A stretch of 64,000 nucleotides of DNA from Odoribacter laneus YIT 12061 (GTDB lineage: Bacteria > Bacteroidota > Bacteroidia > Bacteroidales > Marinifilaceae), in the NCBI RefSeq assembly GCF_000243215.1, contig NZ_JH594596.1:2874392-2938391 (forward strand), in the 5' to 3' direction. Made by a program: the position numbers and the translations under genes. Below, one piece after another: positions 16,305 through 25,498 of this stretch. Positions within the stretch are counted from its first letter, which is position 1, and each line of letters begins with the position of its first letter. The notes below the pieces were generated by a model. The model was not told the origin of the DNA. It did not search any database and saw only the letters and a program-made list of their open reading frames with translations.

Positions 16305-17104
16305 TATTTCATTTTTAATATCACTACGTCTTTCAAAGGCCGGTCCCGTTCGTCCCTTTTCAATGCAGCAATCCGGTCTACAATATCTTGGCCTTCGATA
16401 ACTTCTCCAAAGACCGTATAATCTCCGTCTAAATGGGGAACCCCTCCAACGGTTGTATATGCTTCTTTTTGAGCTTCCGTCAGTGTCAGTTTGCCTTTTT
16501 CAAACAACTGTTTCAACTGATCATTTATTTCCTGCTCAATCAAATTTAAATTTTCCTGATCTTTCATCAATTCATATGCCCGGAGTTCCACTTCTTTTTC
16601 TTTTTTCAAACGGTTCAAAATAGTTTGTCGCCTACGGTCATTGATTTTTACTACTAACGAATCCAGTTCCGACGGCCGGAACACCTTTCCCTGAACAATG
16701 TAAAAATGAGAACCACTGGATTTTTTCAGAGGATTTACCTCATCCCCTTCCCTGGCGGCTGCAAGCGCTCCTTTCTTATGAAAAAACTCAGGACGGATCT
16801 CAGCATCTATCATGTAATTGATACTATTTCCTCCCAAAACCTCTCCTGCTTGAGCATGCTTTGAATCCGGATCTCCTGCCTGTATCATAAAATGAGGAAT
16901 AACCCTGTGAAATAAAATTCCCTCGTAATACCCTTCCTTTGTCAATTTCAAAAAATTATCCCGATGTCCAGGGGTCTGTTCATACAACCGGACTTTAATG
17001 TCCCCAAAATTCGTTTGTATAATCACTACATTCGGATCTTTTTTTTCACAGCTCCAAAACAAAAGGACGAAAAAGCTTAGTAAAACACACTTCATTATTT
17101 TCAA
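16304..17104 (-). CDS. Cyclophilin-type peptidyl-prolyl isomerase, lipoprotein
   Basis: 266 residues. A lipoprotein signal with lipobox FWSC at about residues 16-19 anchors it in the cell envelope. The cyclophilin core is visible: NFGDIKVRLYEQTPGHRDNF, GILFHRVIPHFMIQAGDPDS with the catalytic Arg, GSHFYIVQG, and VFGEVIEGQDIVDRI at the end. A charged helical insertion of about 60 residues (RRRQTILNRLKKEKEVELRA) splits the core, as in several Bacteroidetes homologues. It likely helps fold exported proteins. Monocistronic. Confidence 0.93.
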   Translation of the reverse strand: MKIMKCVLLSFFVLLFWSCEKKDPNVVIIQTNFGDIKVRLYEQTPGHRDNFLKLTKEGYYEGILFHRVIPHFMIQAGDPDSKHAQAGEVLGGNSINYMIDAEIRPEFFHKKGALAAAREGDEVNPLKKSSGSHFYIVQGKVFRPSELDSLVVKINDRRRQTILNRLKKEKEVELRAYELMKDQENLNLIEQEINDQLKQLFEKGKLTLTEAQKEAYTTVGGVPHLDGDYTVFGEVIEGQDIVDRIAALKRDERDRPLKDVVILKMK

Positions 17105-17290
17105 ATTTATTTATAAAACCTCTACAAAGTTATAAGGACAGTCGGGAAAACTGTCTCTCCCTAAGAAATAGCCCTAAAGTCAATTTATTCCCAAATGAAT
17201 AAGCGTACAATAAAATCCGAAGATGTCTGTCCCGGATGGCTATTTATGCAAAAATAATAGTTCTAACCTAAATAGGAATCATTTTTTTAC

Positions 17291-17298
17291 TAAATTTG
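17291..17298 (+). promoter_or_regulatory. Promoter -7 box for SPOR lipoprotein genes
   Basis: TAAATTTG matches TAnnTTTG, 65 bp before the first SPOR lipoprotein gene. Confidence 0.5.
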
Positions 17299-17362
17299 TA
17301 ACGTACTGTAACTTATTTATAATAAAATCAGTTAAATTCAAGAATACTTAAATCCAACAAAC

Positions 17363-17758
17363 ATGAAAACAATAGTCCTCTTTTTCCTTTTATCGCTATG
17401 TTGTTTTTTAAACAGTTGTAAAGAAAAAAAACAGGCAGAACCTACCCTAGAAAAACCTGCTCTGGTAAATGACAGTATAGAGCCAGCCCCTATAACCGAA
17501 ATTGAAAAACCGGTCAGAAATGAAGTACAGCACTATTTTTTAATTGCAGGCTGTTTTGAATACAAAGAATTAGCTGACAAGCTATGTGAAAAGCTTCAAA
17601 AAGAAGGATTCGATTCCAAAATAATTCCTTACTATGAAAATTTATATTTGGTAAGTTATACAGGTTATGCTACTTCAAAAGAAGCCCAGGAGGCATTGAA
17701 TACTTTAAAACACGAAAGTGGAAAAGAAAACACCTGGATTTATCACGCCAAGAACTGA
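17363..17758 (+). CDS. SPOR-domain lipoprotein
   Basis: 131 residues. The lipobox LNSC ends a leader at about residue 19, followed by a charged, Pro-rich linker (EKKQAEPTLEKPALVN). The C-terminal 75 residues form a SPOR domain: HYFLIAGCFEYKELADKLCE, EGFDSKIIPYYENLYLVSY, then ATSKEAQEALNTLKHE. SPOR domains bind denuded peptidoglycan at division sites. A second protein of the same design follows 55 bp downstream, so a tandem duplication is likely. Role in division or envelope integrity is inferred from the domain. Confidence 0.85.
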   Translation: MKTIVLFFLLSLCCFLNSCKEKKQAEPTLEKPALVNDSIEPAPITEIEKPVRNEVQHYFLIAGCFEYKELADKLCEKLQKEGFDSKIIPYYENLYLVSYTGYATSKEAQEALNTLKHESGKENTWIYHAKN

Positions 17759-17813
17759 GAAATATTCTAAAAAGAAAGCTGAGAGCCTCCTTTCGTTCTG
17801 TAATTAATTCAAA

Positions 17814-18254
17814 ATGTATAAAATAATATTTTTATTTGGAATTTGTGGTTGTATATTGTCAAGCTGTAATCGTCAAAAACTGGCCCCTCAGTATTTGACA
17901 AACATTACAGTCATCCGGGATTTAAATAAGCCGAAAGTCATTTTGTCAAAAGATACCCTATTGAATACTCCCTCCTTTCCAAAAGATTCTACCCTCTTAC
18001 CAGCTGTTCCTGCAGAGAAAAAACCATACTATATTATTGTAGGCAGTTATTCCTATACGGAACGAAACCAAGCAGAAAAATTTACAGAAAAATTAAAAAC
18101 AGAAGGTTATCCAGCTTGTCTTTTAGAAACAAATAACCGTCTTCGTATCAGCATCGATAATTTTGCCACAGAACAAGAAGCTATTCGTCAGCGGAAAAAA
18201 TATTCGGATCTTATCAAACGGGAAGATATTTGGATTTATAAAATGCCAAATTAA
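17814..18254 (+). CDS. SPOR-domain lipoprotein, tandem paralogue
   Basis: 146 residues with lipobox LSSC at about residues 14-17 and a linker of about 50 residues. The SPOR domain covers about residues 72-144: PYYIIVGSYSYTERNQAEKF, EGYPACLLETNNRLRISI, then ATEQEAIRQRKKY. Both tandem paralogues end in a shared WIY(H/K) motif (WIYHAKN versus WIYKMPN), supporting duplication. It overlaps the convergent PAP2-like gene by 4 bp. Confidence 0.85.
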   Translation: MYKIIFLFGICGCILSSCNRQKLAPQYLTNITVIRDLNKPKVILSKDTLLNTPSFPKDSTLLPAVPAEKKPYYIIVGSYSYTERNQAEKFTEKLKTEGYPACLLETNNRLRISIDNFATEQEAIRQRKKYSDLIKREDIWIYKMPN

Positions 18255-18850
18255 TAAAGAATAGCTACAACAAAACTCAGACCGAAAAGAAAACCGGCAT
18301 AGATTTGAGCGGGATTATGTTTTTTTAAATACAACCGGCAAGTAGCTAAAATACCCGATAAAATCAAAATAACCATCAGACTTTCCCGGACTTCTCCCCA
18401 ATATCGAAATCCGATAATCGTAATAAAGCCACATACAGCTCCTGCAGCGGTCATGTGCATACTCATTTTCCAACGAAGTGTAATAATCGAAAAGCCGGAT
18501 AAAACAATAATCAATACTAAATACAATTGCTGTACAATATTAGTATAAGGCAATTTTCCAATCAGATAAAAACCGGCAAATGCAGAAAAAATAGCGACCA
18601 AGGCCGGATAAACCCGTTCCTGTTTTACCGATAAATCATAACTACTGATAAAACCCATTTTCTTAAATACAATCATTCCTAATAACGGCATTAACAACAT
18701 CGCTACAAAGGTAACAAAGTAACAATAGACTTGAGTCGAAAAGGGTATGAGAGAAAATACAGAAGCAGAATTAAAAATAAAGAACAATCCGTATAACGGA
18801 ACCAATAAAGGATGAAACAGATAAGATACACCTTGTGCTATAAACTTCAT
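18251..18850 (-). CDS. PAP2-like integral membrane protein
   Basis: 199 residues with about six membrane helices. The layout follows the phosphatidic acid phosphatase type 2 superfamily in weakened form: VKQERVYP resembles the K-x6-RP motif, MSMHMTAAGAVCG resembles S-x-H-x-x-G, and KKHNPAQIYAGFLFG resembles the third motif with Ala-Gln in place of the usual Asp-containing spacing. Catalysis is therefore uncertain. It sits just downstream of rpoN on the same strand, 13 bp away, and is probably cotranscribed with it. Confidence 0.6.
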   Translation of the reverse strand: MKFIAQGVSYLFHPLLVPLYGLFFIFNSASVFSLIPFSTQVYCYFVTFVAMLLMPLLGMIVFKKMGFISSYDLSVKQERVYPALVAIFSAFAGFYLIGKLPYTNIVQQLYLVLIIVLSGFSIITLRWKMSMHMTAAGAVCGFITIIGFRYWGEVRESLMVILILSGILATCRLYLKKHNPAQIYAGFLFGLSFVVAILY

Positions 18851-18863
18851 ATTTTCAGATTTG

Positions 18864-20345
18864 TTATATTTCCCGTCTTAAACGGGCGACAGGGATATCC
18901 AGCATTTGCCGGTATTTAGCAATAGTACGACGGGCAATTTGATATCCTTTTTGATTCATTAAGTCGACCAATTCATCGTCTGTTAAAGGCTTTTTCTTAT
19001 CTTCCGCCTCAATAATATCTTTTAAAGTATTCTTTAACTCACCTGTACTAACTTCCTCGCCTGTATCCATTTGCATACTTCCTGTAAAGAAATCTTTTAA
19101 AGCATAAATACCAAACCAAGTCTGTACGTATTTGGAATTCGATACCCGGGAAATGGTAGAGACATCTAAACCTGTAATATCTGCTATATCTCTCAAAATC
19201 ATGGGCCTTAACAAGCTTTCATCCCCCGTTAGAAAAAATTGTTTCTGAAACTGCACAATTGCCGTCATTGTCAACATTAAAGTATTATTTCGTTGTTCAA
19301 CAGCATCTATAAATGATTTTGCAGAATTCAACTTATACTTTACAAAAGAAACTACATCTTTTTTATTCTTAATACTTTGTCCGTTTTTATAACCGTCCAG
19401 GATATTTAAATAAGCTTTATTGATCCTCAATTCCGGTAAATTTCCGGAATTCAAGGTCAACTGCAATTCTCCGTCTACTAAATCCAAAGTAAAATCGGGA
19501 ATAACCTTTTCGGCATTTCTTTCAAAAGAAGAATCGCCTGCAGCACCTCCGGGCTTAGGATTAAGCTTTAAAATTTCCTCAATAGCCACTTTCAAATCAG
19601 CGTCGGAAATTCGCAATTTCCGAGCTATTTTTTCATAATGTTTTCGGGAAAATTCTTCAAAACAATCCGTCAAAACAGCCTGTGCTGTATGCAAACCCGG
19701 ATAATTCGGATGTTCAGAAAGCTTATGGCGAATCTGTAATAACAGGCATTCTTTCAAATCTCTTGCACCCACTCCGGAAGGTTCAAACTCCTGAATAATT
19801 TTTAAAAGTCGTTCCACTTCTTGCTCAGAAATCTCAATACCGGCACCAAAAGCCAGGTCATCGACAATATTTTCAATATCCCGACGCAAATAACCGTCGT
19901 CATCGATATTTCCAATAATATATTCTGCTACTTTTTTCTCAAAATCCGATAAATTCCGCATCCCCAATTGATTCAGAAGATTTTCTCTGAAGGTAGCTCC
20001 CTGAGAAAAAATCAGATCTCTGGTTTCATCGTCTTTGGAAGCATTGGTAACAGATAGCTTATAATCCGGAATATCATCATCATCACTGATATAATCTTCC
20101 AGGGTAAAATCATCTTCGTTTCTTTCCGGTCCTTCCTCCTCCTCCCTCTCTTCAAACTCCTCTTCATTTTCAGTTGCGTATTCCGGTTCTTCCTCTCCTT
20201 CTTCTAAAAGGGGATTAGACTCCAATTCCTCCTTTATACGCTGTTCTAATTGATAAGTAGGCAACTCCAGCAATTTTATCAACTGTATCTGAAGTGGATT
20301 TATCTTCAACCCCAGTTTTTGTTGTAAATTTTGCTTTAGTGCCAT
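18864..20345 (-). CDS. rpoN: RNA polymerase sigma-54 factor
   Basis: 493 residues. Region I is Gln/Leu-rich (LKQNLQQKLGLKINPLQIQL, about 3-22), region II is very acidic (EEGEEEPEYATENEEEFEER), the core-binding region follows, and the C-terminus holds the helix-turn-helix and the RpoN box ARRTIAKYR at about residues 475-483. It directs RNA polymerase to -24/-12 promoters and needs an AAA+ activator, none of which is encoded in this window. The start is ATG 20345. It is followed by asnS upstream at 27 bp, so asnS-rpoN-PAP2 may form one leftward operon. Confidence 0.97.
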   Translation of the reverse strand: MALKQNLQQKLGLKINPLQIQLIKLLELPTYQLEQRIKEELESNPLLEEGEEEPEYATENEEEFEEREEEEGPERNEDDFTLEDYISDDDDIPDYKLSVTNASKDDETRDLIFSQGATFRENLLNQLGMRNLSDFEKKVAEYIIGNIDDDGYLRRDIENIVDDLAFGAGIEISEQEVERLLKIIQEFEPSGVGARDLKECLLLQIRHKLSEHPNYPGLHTAQAVLTDCFEEFSRKHYEKIARKLRISDADLKVAIEEILKLNPKPGGAAGDSSFERNAEKVIPDFTLDLVDGELQLTLNSGNLPELRINKAYLNILDGYKNGQSIKNKKDVVSFVKYKLNSAKSFIDAVEQRNNTLMLTMTAIVQFQKQFFLTGDESLLRPMILRDIADITGLDVSTISRVSNSKYVQTWFGIYALKDFFTGSMQMDTGEEVSTGELKNTLKDIIEAEDKKKPLTDDELVDLMNQKGYQIARRTIAKYRQMLDIPVARLRREI

Positions 20346-20371
20346 AGGGATAAAATAAGATTTTTGAAAAA

Positions 20372-21817
20372 TTAAAATTCTGCATTCTTAGGTGTACGAG
20401 GGAAAGGTATTACATCCCGAATATTTCCCATCCCTGTCACAAACAATAATAAACGTTCAAATCCCAAACCGAAACCACTATGTACAGCAGAACCAAAGCG
20501 ACGGGTATCCAGATAATAAGACATACTTTCTGTAGAGATACCGACCTCTTTCATCCGGTTTACCAATTTATCATAATTTTCCTCCCTTTGAGATCCACCG
20601 ATAATTTCTCCGATCTGAGGAAAAAGTACATCCATGGCTGCCACTGTTTTCCCGTCTGGATTCTGCTTCATATAAAAAGCCTTAATTTCTTTCGGATAAC
20701 CTGTCAGAATAACGGGTTTCTTGAAATGTTTTTCCACCAGATAACGTTCGTGTTCACTCTGTAAATCAACCCCCCAACCACTAACCGGATATTGGAACTT
20801 ACCATTCTTATTTTGTTTACTATTCATCAGTATTTCTACTGCTTCTGTATAAGAAACCCGCTCAAAAGAATGAGTGAGCACAAAATTTAATTTTTCGATC
20901 AGTTCCATTGAACGATCTTCTGCTTTCTTATTTTTCTCTTCTTCCTGTAAACGGGCACTCAGGAATTTCAAATCATCCATACAATGCTCCAATGCATACC
21001 GAATCAAATACTTCAGAAAATCTTCTGCCAAATCCATATTATCCTCCAGATCATAAAAAGCCATCTCTGGTTCTATCATCCAGAACTCAGATAAGTGCCG
21101 GGTCGTATTCGAATTTTCTGCTCTGAAGGTAGGTCCGAAAGTATAAATTTTTCCCAAAGCCATTGCTCCCAATTCTCCTTCCAATTGTCCGCTTACGGTT
21201 AAGTTGGTGGCTTTTCCAAAAAAATCCTGCTTAAAATCCACTTCTCCCTTTTCATCTAAAGGAGGATTTTTCGGATCTAAAGTCGTCACCCGGAACGTTT
21301 CCCCGGCTCCTTCACAATCGGAAGCCGTAATCAGGGGAGTATGCAAATAGTAAAAGCCATGATCGTTAAAATATTGATGAATAGCAAAAGCCATCGCATG
21401 GCGAATACGGAAAACAGCTCCAAAAATATTAGTTCTGAAACGCAAATGAGCGACATCCCGCAAAAATTCCAAGGAATGCTTTTTGGGCTGAATCGGATAT
21501 TTTTCCGGATCAGCTTCTCCCAACACGACTAACTCTTTGGCCTGAATTTCATGAGATTGTCCACTACCCGCACTTTCCACCAACAGGCCCTTCACATATA
21601 TCGCAGCACCAGTAGTAACTTTTTTCATCATCTCTTCCGGGAAATTAGTCATTTCTACAACGATCTGTATATTATTTATAGTAGAACCGTCATTTAAGGC
21701 AATAAAATTCACCTGTTTATTTCCTCGTTTTGTTCTTACCCAACCTCTAATTTCCACTTCTTGATTACAATCTCCCGATTGTAATAAGTCCTTTACTGTT
21801 GCTTTCTGTGTTTTCAT
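20372..21817 (-). CDS. asnS: Asparaginyl-tRNA synthetase
   Basis: 481 residues, a class IIb synthetase. The N-terminal OB-fold covers about residues 18-110 ([21 protein letters not shown]). Motif 2 is seen in [20 protein letters not shown] and motif 3 in [16 protein letters not shown]. The [11 protein letters not shown] stretch separates AsnRS from AspRS. It charges tRNA-Asn with asparagine. Upstream lies a consensus promoter and a very short open frame, ATG AAC AAT TGA. Confidence 0.97.
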   Translation of the reverse strand: MKTQKATVKDLLQSGDCNQEVEIRGWVRTKRGNKQVNFIALNDGSTINNIQIVVEMTNFPEEMMKKVTTGAAIYVKGLLVESAGSGQSHEIQAKELVVLGEADPEKYPIQPKKHSLEFLRDVAHLRFRTNIFGAVFRIRHAMAFAIHQYFNDHGFYYLHTPLITASDCEGAGETFRVTTLDPKNPPLDEKGEVDFKQDFFGKATNLTVSGQLEGELGAMALGKIYTFGPTFRAENSNTTRHLSEFWMIEPEMAFYDLEDNMDLAEDFLKYLIRYALEHCMDDLKFLSARLQEEEKNKKAEDRSMELIEKLNFVLTHSFERVSYTEAVEILMNSKQNKNGKFQYPVSGWGVDLQSEHERYLVEKHFKKPVILTGYPKEIKAFYMKQNPDGKTVAAMDVLFPQIGEIIGGSQREENYDKLVNRMKEVGISTESMSYYLDTRRFGSAVHSGFGLGFERLLLFVTGMGNIRDVIPFPRTPKNAEF

Positions 21818-21910
21818 TTCTCTTTAAGTTACAATTGTCAAAACAGTTACAAAAAAGCCGCTGTTTTCTAATTCATCAATTGTTCATACTATTTATAATC
21901 TGTGAATTTG

Positions 21911-21942
21911 CAAAAATAAAGAATAAACCTCAAAACGACAAA
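21911..21942 (-). promoter_or_regulatory. Consensus promoter for asnS
   Basis: On the minus strand TTTG (21942-21939), a 20-bp spacer and TATTTTTG (21918-21911) fit the Bacteroidetes TTTG-N19/21-TAnnTTTG promoter. The leader to the asnS ATG would be about 85 nt and contains a 3-codon frame (21876-21887) coding for Met-Asn-Asn. Confidence 0.6.
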
Positions 21943-22020
21943 AAAACCTCTTATACCTTGAAATAATTTATACATTTTAAAGAACGTTTCTGCCCAAGAA
22001 AAATTAAAACGCCATCAACA

Positions 22021-23145
22021 TCACGATATTACAAATAAATCACAAAAAATATAATCCGACACCAACCATCCCCGTTCGGTCAACACCAAATGATTCCCGT
22101 CCCTTTTCGCCCAGCCTTGTTGAATATACGCAGCAATACGGGATTCTACCGATGACCAATATTTTTTATAAGTAGACCGAAGAATATCCAGATTGATTCC
22201 CCACATGGTCCGCAAACCCGTCATTATATATTCATTATATTGATCAACCTCCGTTAATTCTTCGAAATCAAATTTTAAAATATCTTTATCTAAACTTTCA
22301 CTATAAGTTTTTACATTAGCAACATTCCATTGCCGGGAATGTAAATTAAACGAATGGGCAGAAGGCCCTAATCCGATATAGGGTTTTTTACTCCAATAAT
22401 TAGAATTATGGACAGAATATTTACCTGCCCGGGCAAAATTAGATATTTCATAATGTTCAAACCCCATTTCCCGCAATGCATCTGCTACAAAAAAATATTC
22501 CTCCGTCACCTTCTCTTCTGGTGGAGGAGCAAAAATTCCCTTTTCGATTTGCCGGGCAAATACGGAACCTTCTTCTATACTTAAAATATATACAGATACA
22601 TGCGAAACAGGCAAATATTGGATTTGCTTCAAATCCGCTTTTATATTCTCCAGAGTATTTCCCGGCATACCAATGATAAAATCGATACCGATATTTTCAA
22701 AACCGGATTCAGCCGCACAAAAAATACCGTCTATCGCCTGACGAGCAGTATGGGTCCGGTTCATTTTTTTCAACCCCTTCTCATTAAAGGTTTGTACCCC
22801 TATACTCAAGCGATTGAAGCCTAAACGACGCAATTCATTCAATTTAGCCGGGACCAGATCCTCCGGATTCATCTCTATCGTCCTTTCCGCCGAAAGAGAA
22901 AGCGGATGGATTTCTTCCAATTTTTGTAAAATAATCTGAAGTTCATCAGGAGTAAGATAAGAAGGAGTCCCACCTCCCAAATACAAAGTCTCCGGTTTAT
23001 AAGTTCCTAAATAATCTTTCCTCAATTCTATTTCCCTGCACAATGCGCGGATAAAAGCTTGTTTAAAAACGATGGAAGCGACAGAATAAAATCCGCAATA
23101 ATAACATTTACTCCGACAAAAAGGTATATGTACATAGACTCCCAT
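22021..23145 (-). CDS. hemW: Radical SAM heme chaperone HemW
   Basis: 374 residues. The radical SAM cluster motif C-x3-C-x2-C is CRSKCYYC at about residues 10-17, after the HemW/HemN-typical start VYVHIPFCRSKCYYCGFYS. Next come YLGGGTPS and RLSIGVQTF. The C-terminal HemW domain ends TERGWLVSDYIF. HemW inserts heme into haem proteins and is often misnamed oxygen-independent coproporphyrinogen oxidase; the extra N-terminal residues required by true HemN are absent. It stands 75-200 bp from its neighbours. Confidence 0.93.
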   Translation of the reverse strand: MGVYVHIPFCRSKCYYCGFYSVASIVFKQAFIRALCREIELRKDYLGTYKPETLYLGGGTPSYLTPDELQIILQKLEEIHPLSLSAERTIEMNPEDLVPAKLNELRRLGFNRLSIGVQTFNEKGLKKMNRTHTARQAIDGIFCAAESGFENIGIDFIIGMPGNTLENIKADLKQIQYLPVSHVSVYILSIEEGSVFARQIEKGIFAPPPEEKVTEEYFFVADALREMGFEHYEISNFARAGKYSVHNSNYWSKKPYIGLGPSAHSFNLHSRQWNVANVKTYSESLDKDILKFDFEELTEVDQYNEYIMTGLRTMWGINLDILRSTYKKYWSSVESRIAAYIQQGWAKRDGNHLVLTERGWLVSDYIFCDLFVIS

Positions 23146-23175
23146 ATTCTTTTCGAAAAATATAACTTTTTCCTC

Positions 23176-23799
23176 CTACTTATTCCGCTGAAGCAAATAA
23201 ATATTACGGCTATATACCAACAAGCCCGTAGATTGTCCTAAAATTAACACAGGATCCCGCCGATAAAGAGCATAAGCGACAATAATCAGGGAACCCGTCA
23301 AACTGATCAGCCAAAAGCCCAATGGCAAAACAGATTCATTTTTTCTACGGGAATAAAGCCATTGATAAACGAATCTCAATGTAAATATGATTTGTCCCAG
23401 AGAGCCAAATACCAATAACCACAAAGGAATGTCTTCATTCTTAAAAAACTGATTGACGAAAGCAGGCAGGTCTTTAAACATATAGCCCATAACAGCCACT
23501 GGAGTCAATAATAAAACATAGCGGATAACGACCGGACATTTCCGCCAACTTTCTTTTTTATCTAAATTCCAGATATAAATATAATAAGAAATTAATTGTC
23601 CCAGAATAATTGCAAAATCATTCCGCAGCCAGCCATATATAAACAACAGATAAGAACCTAACAGACTCAGTTTCCAGAAAATAGAAGGAGAAACAACCTT
23701 TTTTGCCTTTTCGGACATAATCCATTGCAGCAGTAAGCGGGCAGAAAAGAGCAATTGCGCCAGGAAACCAATTACATAGATCATATATACATCTCTCAA
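23176..23799 (-). CDS. Lipid A biosynthesis N-terminal-domain membrane protein
   Basis: 207 residues with six membrane helices arranged as two tandem LAB_N units of three helices. Unit 1 carries FSARLLLQWIMSEK and unit 2 FTLRFVYQWLYSRR; both then have a P-x-x-F/W-W stretch and an ILGQ motif (IILGQLISYY and LILGQSTGLL). LAB_N units occur at the N-terminus of some lipid-A-disaccharide synthases and as separate proteins next to glycosyltransferases. It lies 2 bp after the GT2 gene, so both are translated from one mRNA and probably modify lipid A or another lipid carrier. Confidence 0.85.
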   Translation of the reverse strand: MRDVYMIYVIGFLAQLLFSARLLLQWIMSEKAKKVVSPSIFWKLSLLGSYLLFIYGWLRNDFAIILGQLISYYIYIWNLDKKESWRKCPVVIRYVLLLTPVAVMGYMFKDLPAFVNQFFKNEDIPLWLLVFGSLGQIIFTLRFVYQWLYSRRKNESVLPLGFWLISLTGSLIIVAYALYRRDPVLILGQSTGLLVYSRNIYLLQRNK

Positions 23800-23801
23800 A
23801 A

Positions 23802-24542
23802 TTAATGGACTTTACCCAGATTGTTTGTTGCAACTTCATAATTAATATACCGCTTTTTCATCCATCGGTAAGCAAAACAATCCTTAAAAGGCCCTGCCAG
23901 ACGATTCCATAAATGATATTTTGATTTTCCGGCAATCCGGGGAAAATGCCGGACAGGAACCTGTTTTACTTTTCCATGCTGTAACTGTATCAAAGCAGGT
24001 AAAAAACGGTGCATGCCGGTAAAAAAAGGGATTCTCTTGGCGTACGGAGTCCGAAGAATTTTCAAAGGACATCCTGTATCTTCTACCCCGTCGTGAGTCA
24101 TTGCCCTACGAAATCCATTCGCAACCCGGGAAGACATATTTTTTACAAAACTATCTTTCCTTCCGGTCCGGATACCCATGACCATTTCATAATCATTTAC
24201 ATAGTCAGCTAAAAGATTGAAATCTTCCGGAGTTGTTTGCAAATCAGCATCGATATAACCGACATAGGCAGAAAAAATGTGGTCAATACCTGCTTTCATT
24301 GCAGCACTCAACCCTCCGTTTTGGGCTAGACTCAGGTAAAAAAAATCTTTATTTGCTTTACAAGCTTCTTGGATAAATTGTTCACTTTTATCTGTAGAGC
24401 CGTCATTTACAAAAAGAATACAAGAGGTGAGCTTAGAGATCTGCAAATAGTGGGATAATTCTGTTGTCAGGCGTTGAATATTACCTTCTTCGTTATAGAC
24501 AGGAACAATAATCGTCAACTCATAATTTGCAGTTTTATTCAT
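23802..24542 (-). CDS. Glycosyltransferase family 2 (DPM1-like)
   Basis: 246 residues, no membrane helix. GT2 features: ELTIIVPVYNEEGNIQRL at 8-25, FVNDGSTDKS, AQNGGLSAAMKAGIDH and the metal-binding DAD equivalent in GYIDADLQTTPED, followed by the VEDTGCPLK acceptor-site region. It is most like dolichol/undecaprenyl-phosphate mannose synthases, which transfer a sugar from a nucleotide sugar to a polyprenyl phosphate. The tight link with the LAB_N gene suggests a lipid-linked sugar flipped or used by that partner. Confidence 0.9.
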   Translation of the reverse strand: MNKTANYELTIIVPVYNEEGNIQRLTTELSHYLQISKLTSCILFVNDGSTDKSEQFIQEACKANKDFFYLSLAQNGGLSAAMKAGIDHIFSAYVGYIDADLQTTPEDFNLLADYVNDYEMVMGIRTGRKDSFVKNMSSRVANGFRRAMTHDGVEDTGCPLKILRTPYAKRIPFFTGMHRFLPALIQLQHGKVKQVPVRHFPRIAGKSKYHLWNRLAGPFKDCFAYRWMKKRYINYEVATNNLGKVH

Positions 24543-24687
24543 AACTTAAATTTTCATTCATTTCATTCAAGAATAACACAAAATTAATTAGCTTTGCTCT
24601 ACTTTTAGAGTTCTTTTTCCAAGAGTAAATTTATTTTTTAATCTCCTGAAACGGAGTATTTGTCTTATTTAAATAAAGTACAAAGAT

Positions 24688-25398
24688 ATGAAATATAAAC
24701 GGATTCTGTTAAAGCTAAGTGGTGAATCTTTAATGGGCAACCAAAAATACGGAATTGACGTAACTTGTGTTGAAAGTTATGCTCGTCAAATTAAAGAAAT
24801 TGCAGACATGGGAATACAAATCGGCATTGTTATCGGCGGAGGCAATATTTTCCGGGGATTAAGCGGCTCCCATAAAGGTTTTGACCGGGTAAAAGGGGAT
24901 AGCATGGGAATGCTGGCTACTGTCATTAACGCCCTGGCCCTCAGTTCGGCATTAGACAATGAGAAATGTAAAAATAAAGTTTTAACGGCTATCCGCATGG
25001 AACCTATCGGAGAATTCTATTCCAAAAGCAAAGCCATAGAATATTTAGAAAAGGGATATGTTTCTATTTTTAGTGCCGGTACCGGAAATCCGTATTTCAC
25101 GACAGACACAGGCAGTAGTTTACGGGCCATTGAAATCGAAGCTGACGCTATGTTAAAAGGGACCCGGGTCGACGGGATTTACACAGCTGATCCGGAAAAA
25201 GATCCCACAGCTACGAAATTCGATAAGATTACCTATGACGAAATATATAACAAGGGATTAAAAATTATGGACCTGACAGCGACAACTATGTGTAAGGAAA
25301 ATCATCTTCCCATTGTTGTATTCAATATGGATGTAGAAGGGAATTTGAAAAAATTAATGAGCGGAGAAAAAATAGGTACGCTGGTATACGAAAAATAA
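24688..25398 (+). CDS. pyrH: UMP kinase
   Basis: 236 residues. It phosphorylates UMP to UDP with ATP in the cytosol. Family motifs: RILLKLSGESLMG (5-17), GIVIGGGNIFRG, GDSMGMLATVINALAL, FSAGTGNPYFTTDTGSSLRA and DGIYTADPEKDP. It belongs to the hexameric bacterial amino-acid-kinase-fold UMPKs. It is divergent from the glycosyltransferase gene and followed after 100 bp by dxs. Confidence 0.98.
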   Translation: MKYKRILLKLSGESLMGNQKYGIDVTCVESYARQIKEIADMGIQIGIVIGGGNIFRGLSGSHKGFDRVKGDSMGMLATVINALALSSALDNEKCKNKVLTAIRMEPIGEFYSKSKAIEYLEKGYVSIFSAGTGNPYFTTDTGSSLRAIEIEADAMLKGTRVDGIYTADPEKDPTATKFDKITYDEIYNKGLKIMDLTATTMCKENHLPIVVFNMDVEGNLKKLMSGEKIGTLVYEK

Positions 25399-25498
25399 AC
25401 AGTTCCAATCAGAATGAAGAGATAGAATCAGAAAAATCTATTCCTAGCGGAATAAAAATTGAAAATAATAGGCTATTTATTTTCCTCTCAGGAGCAAT

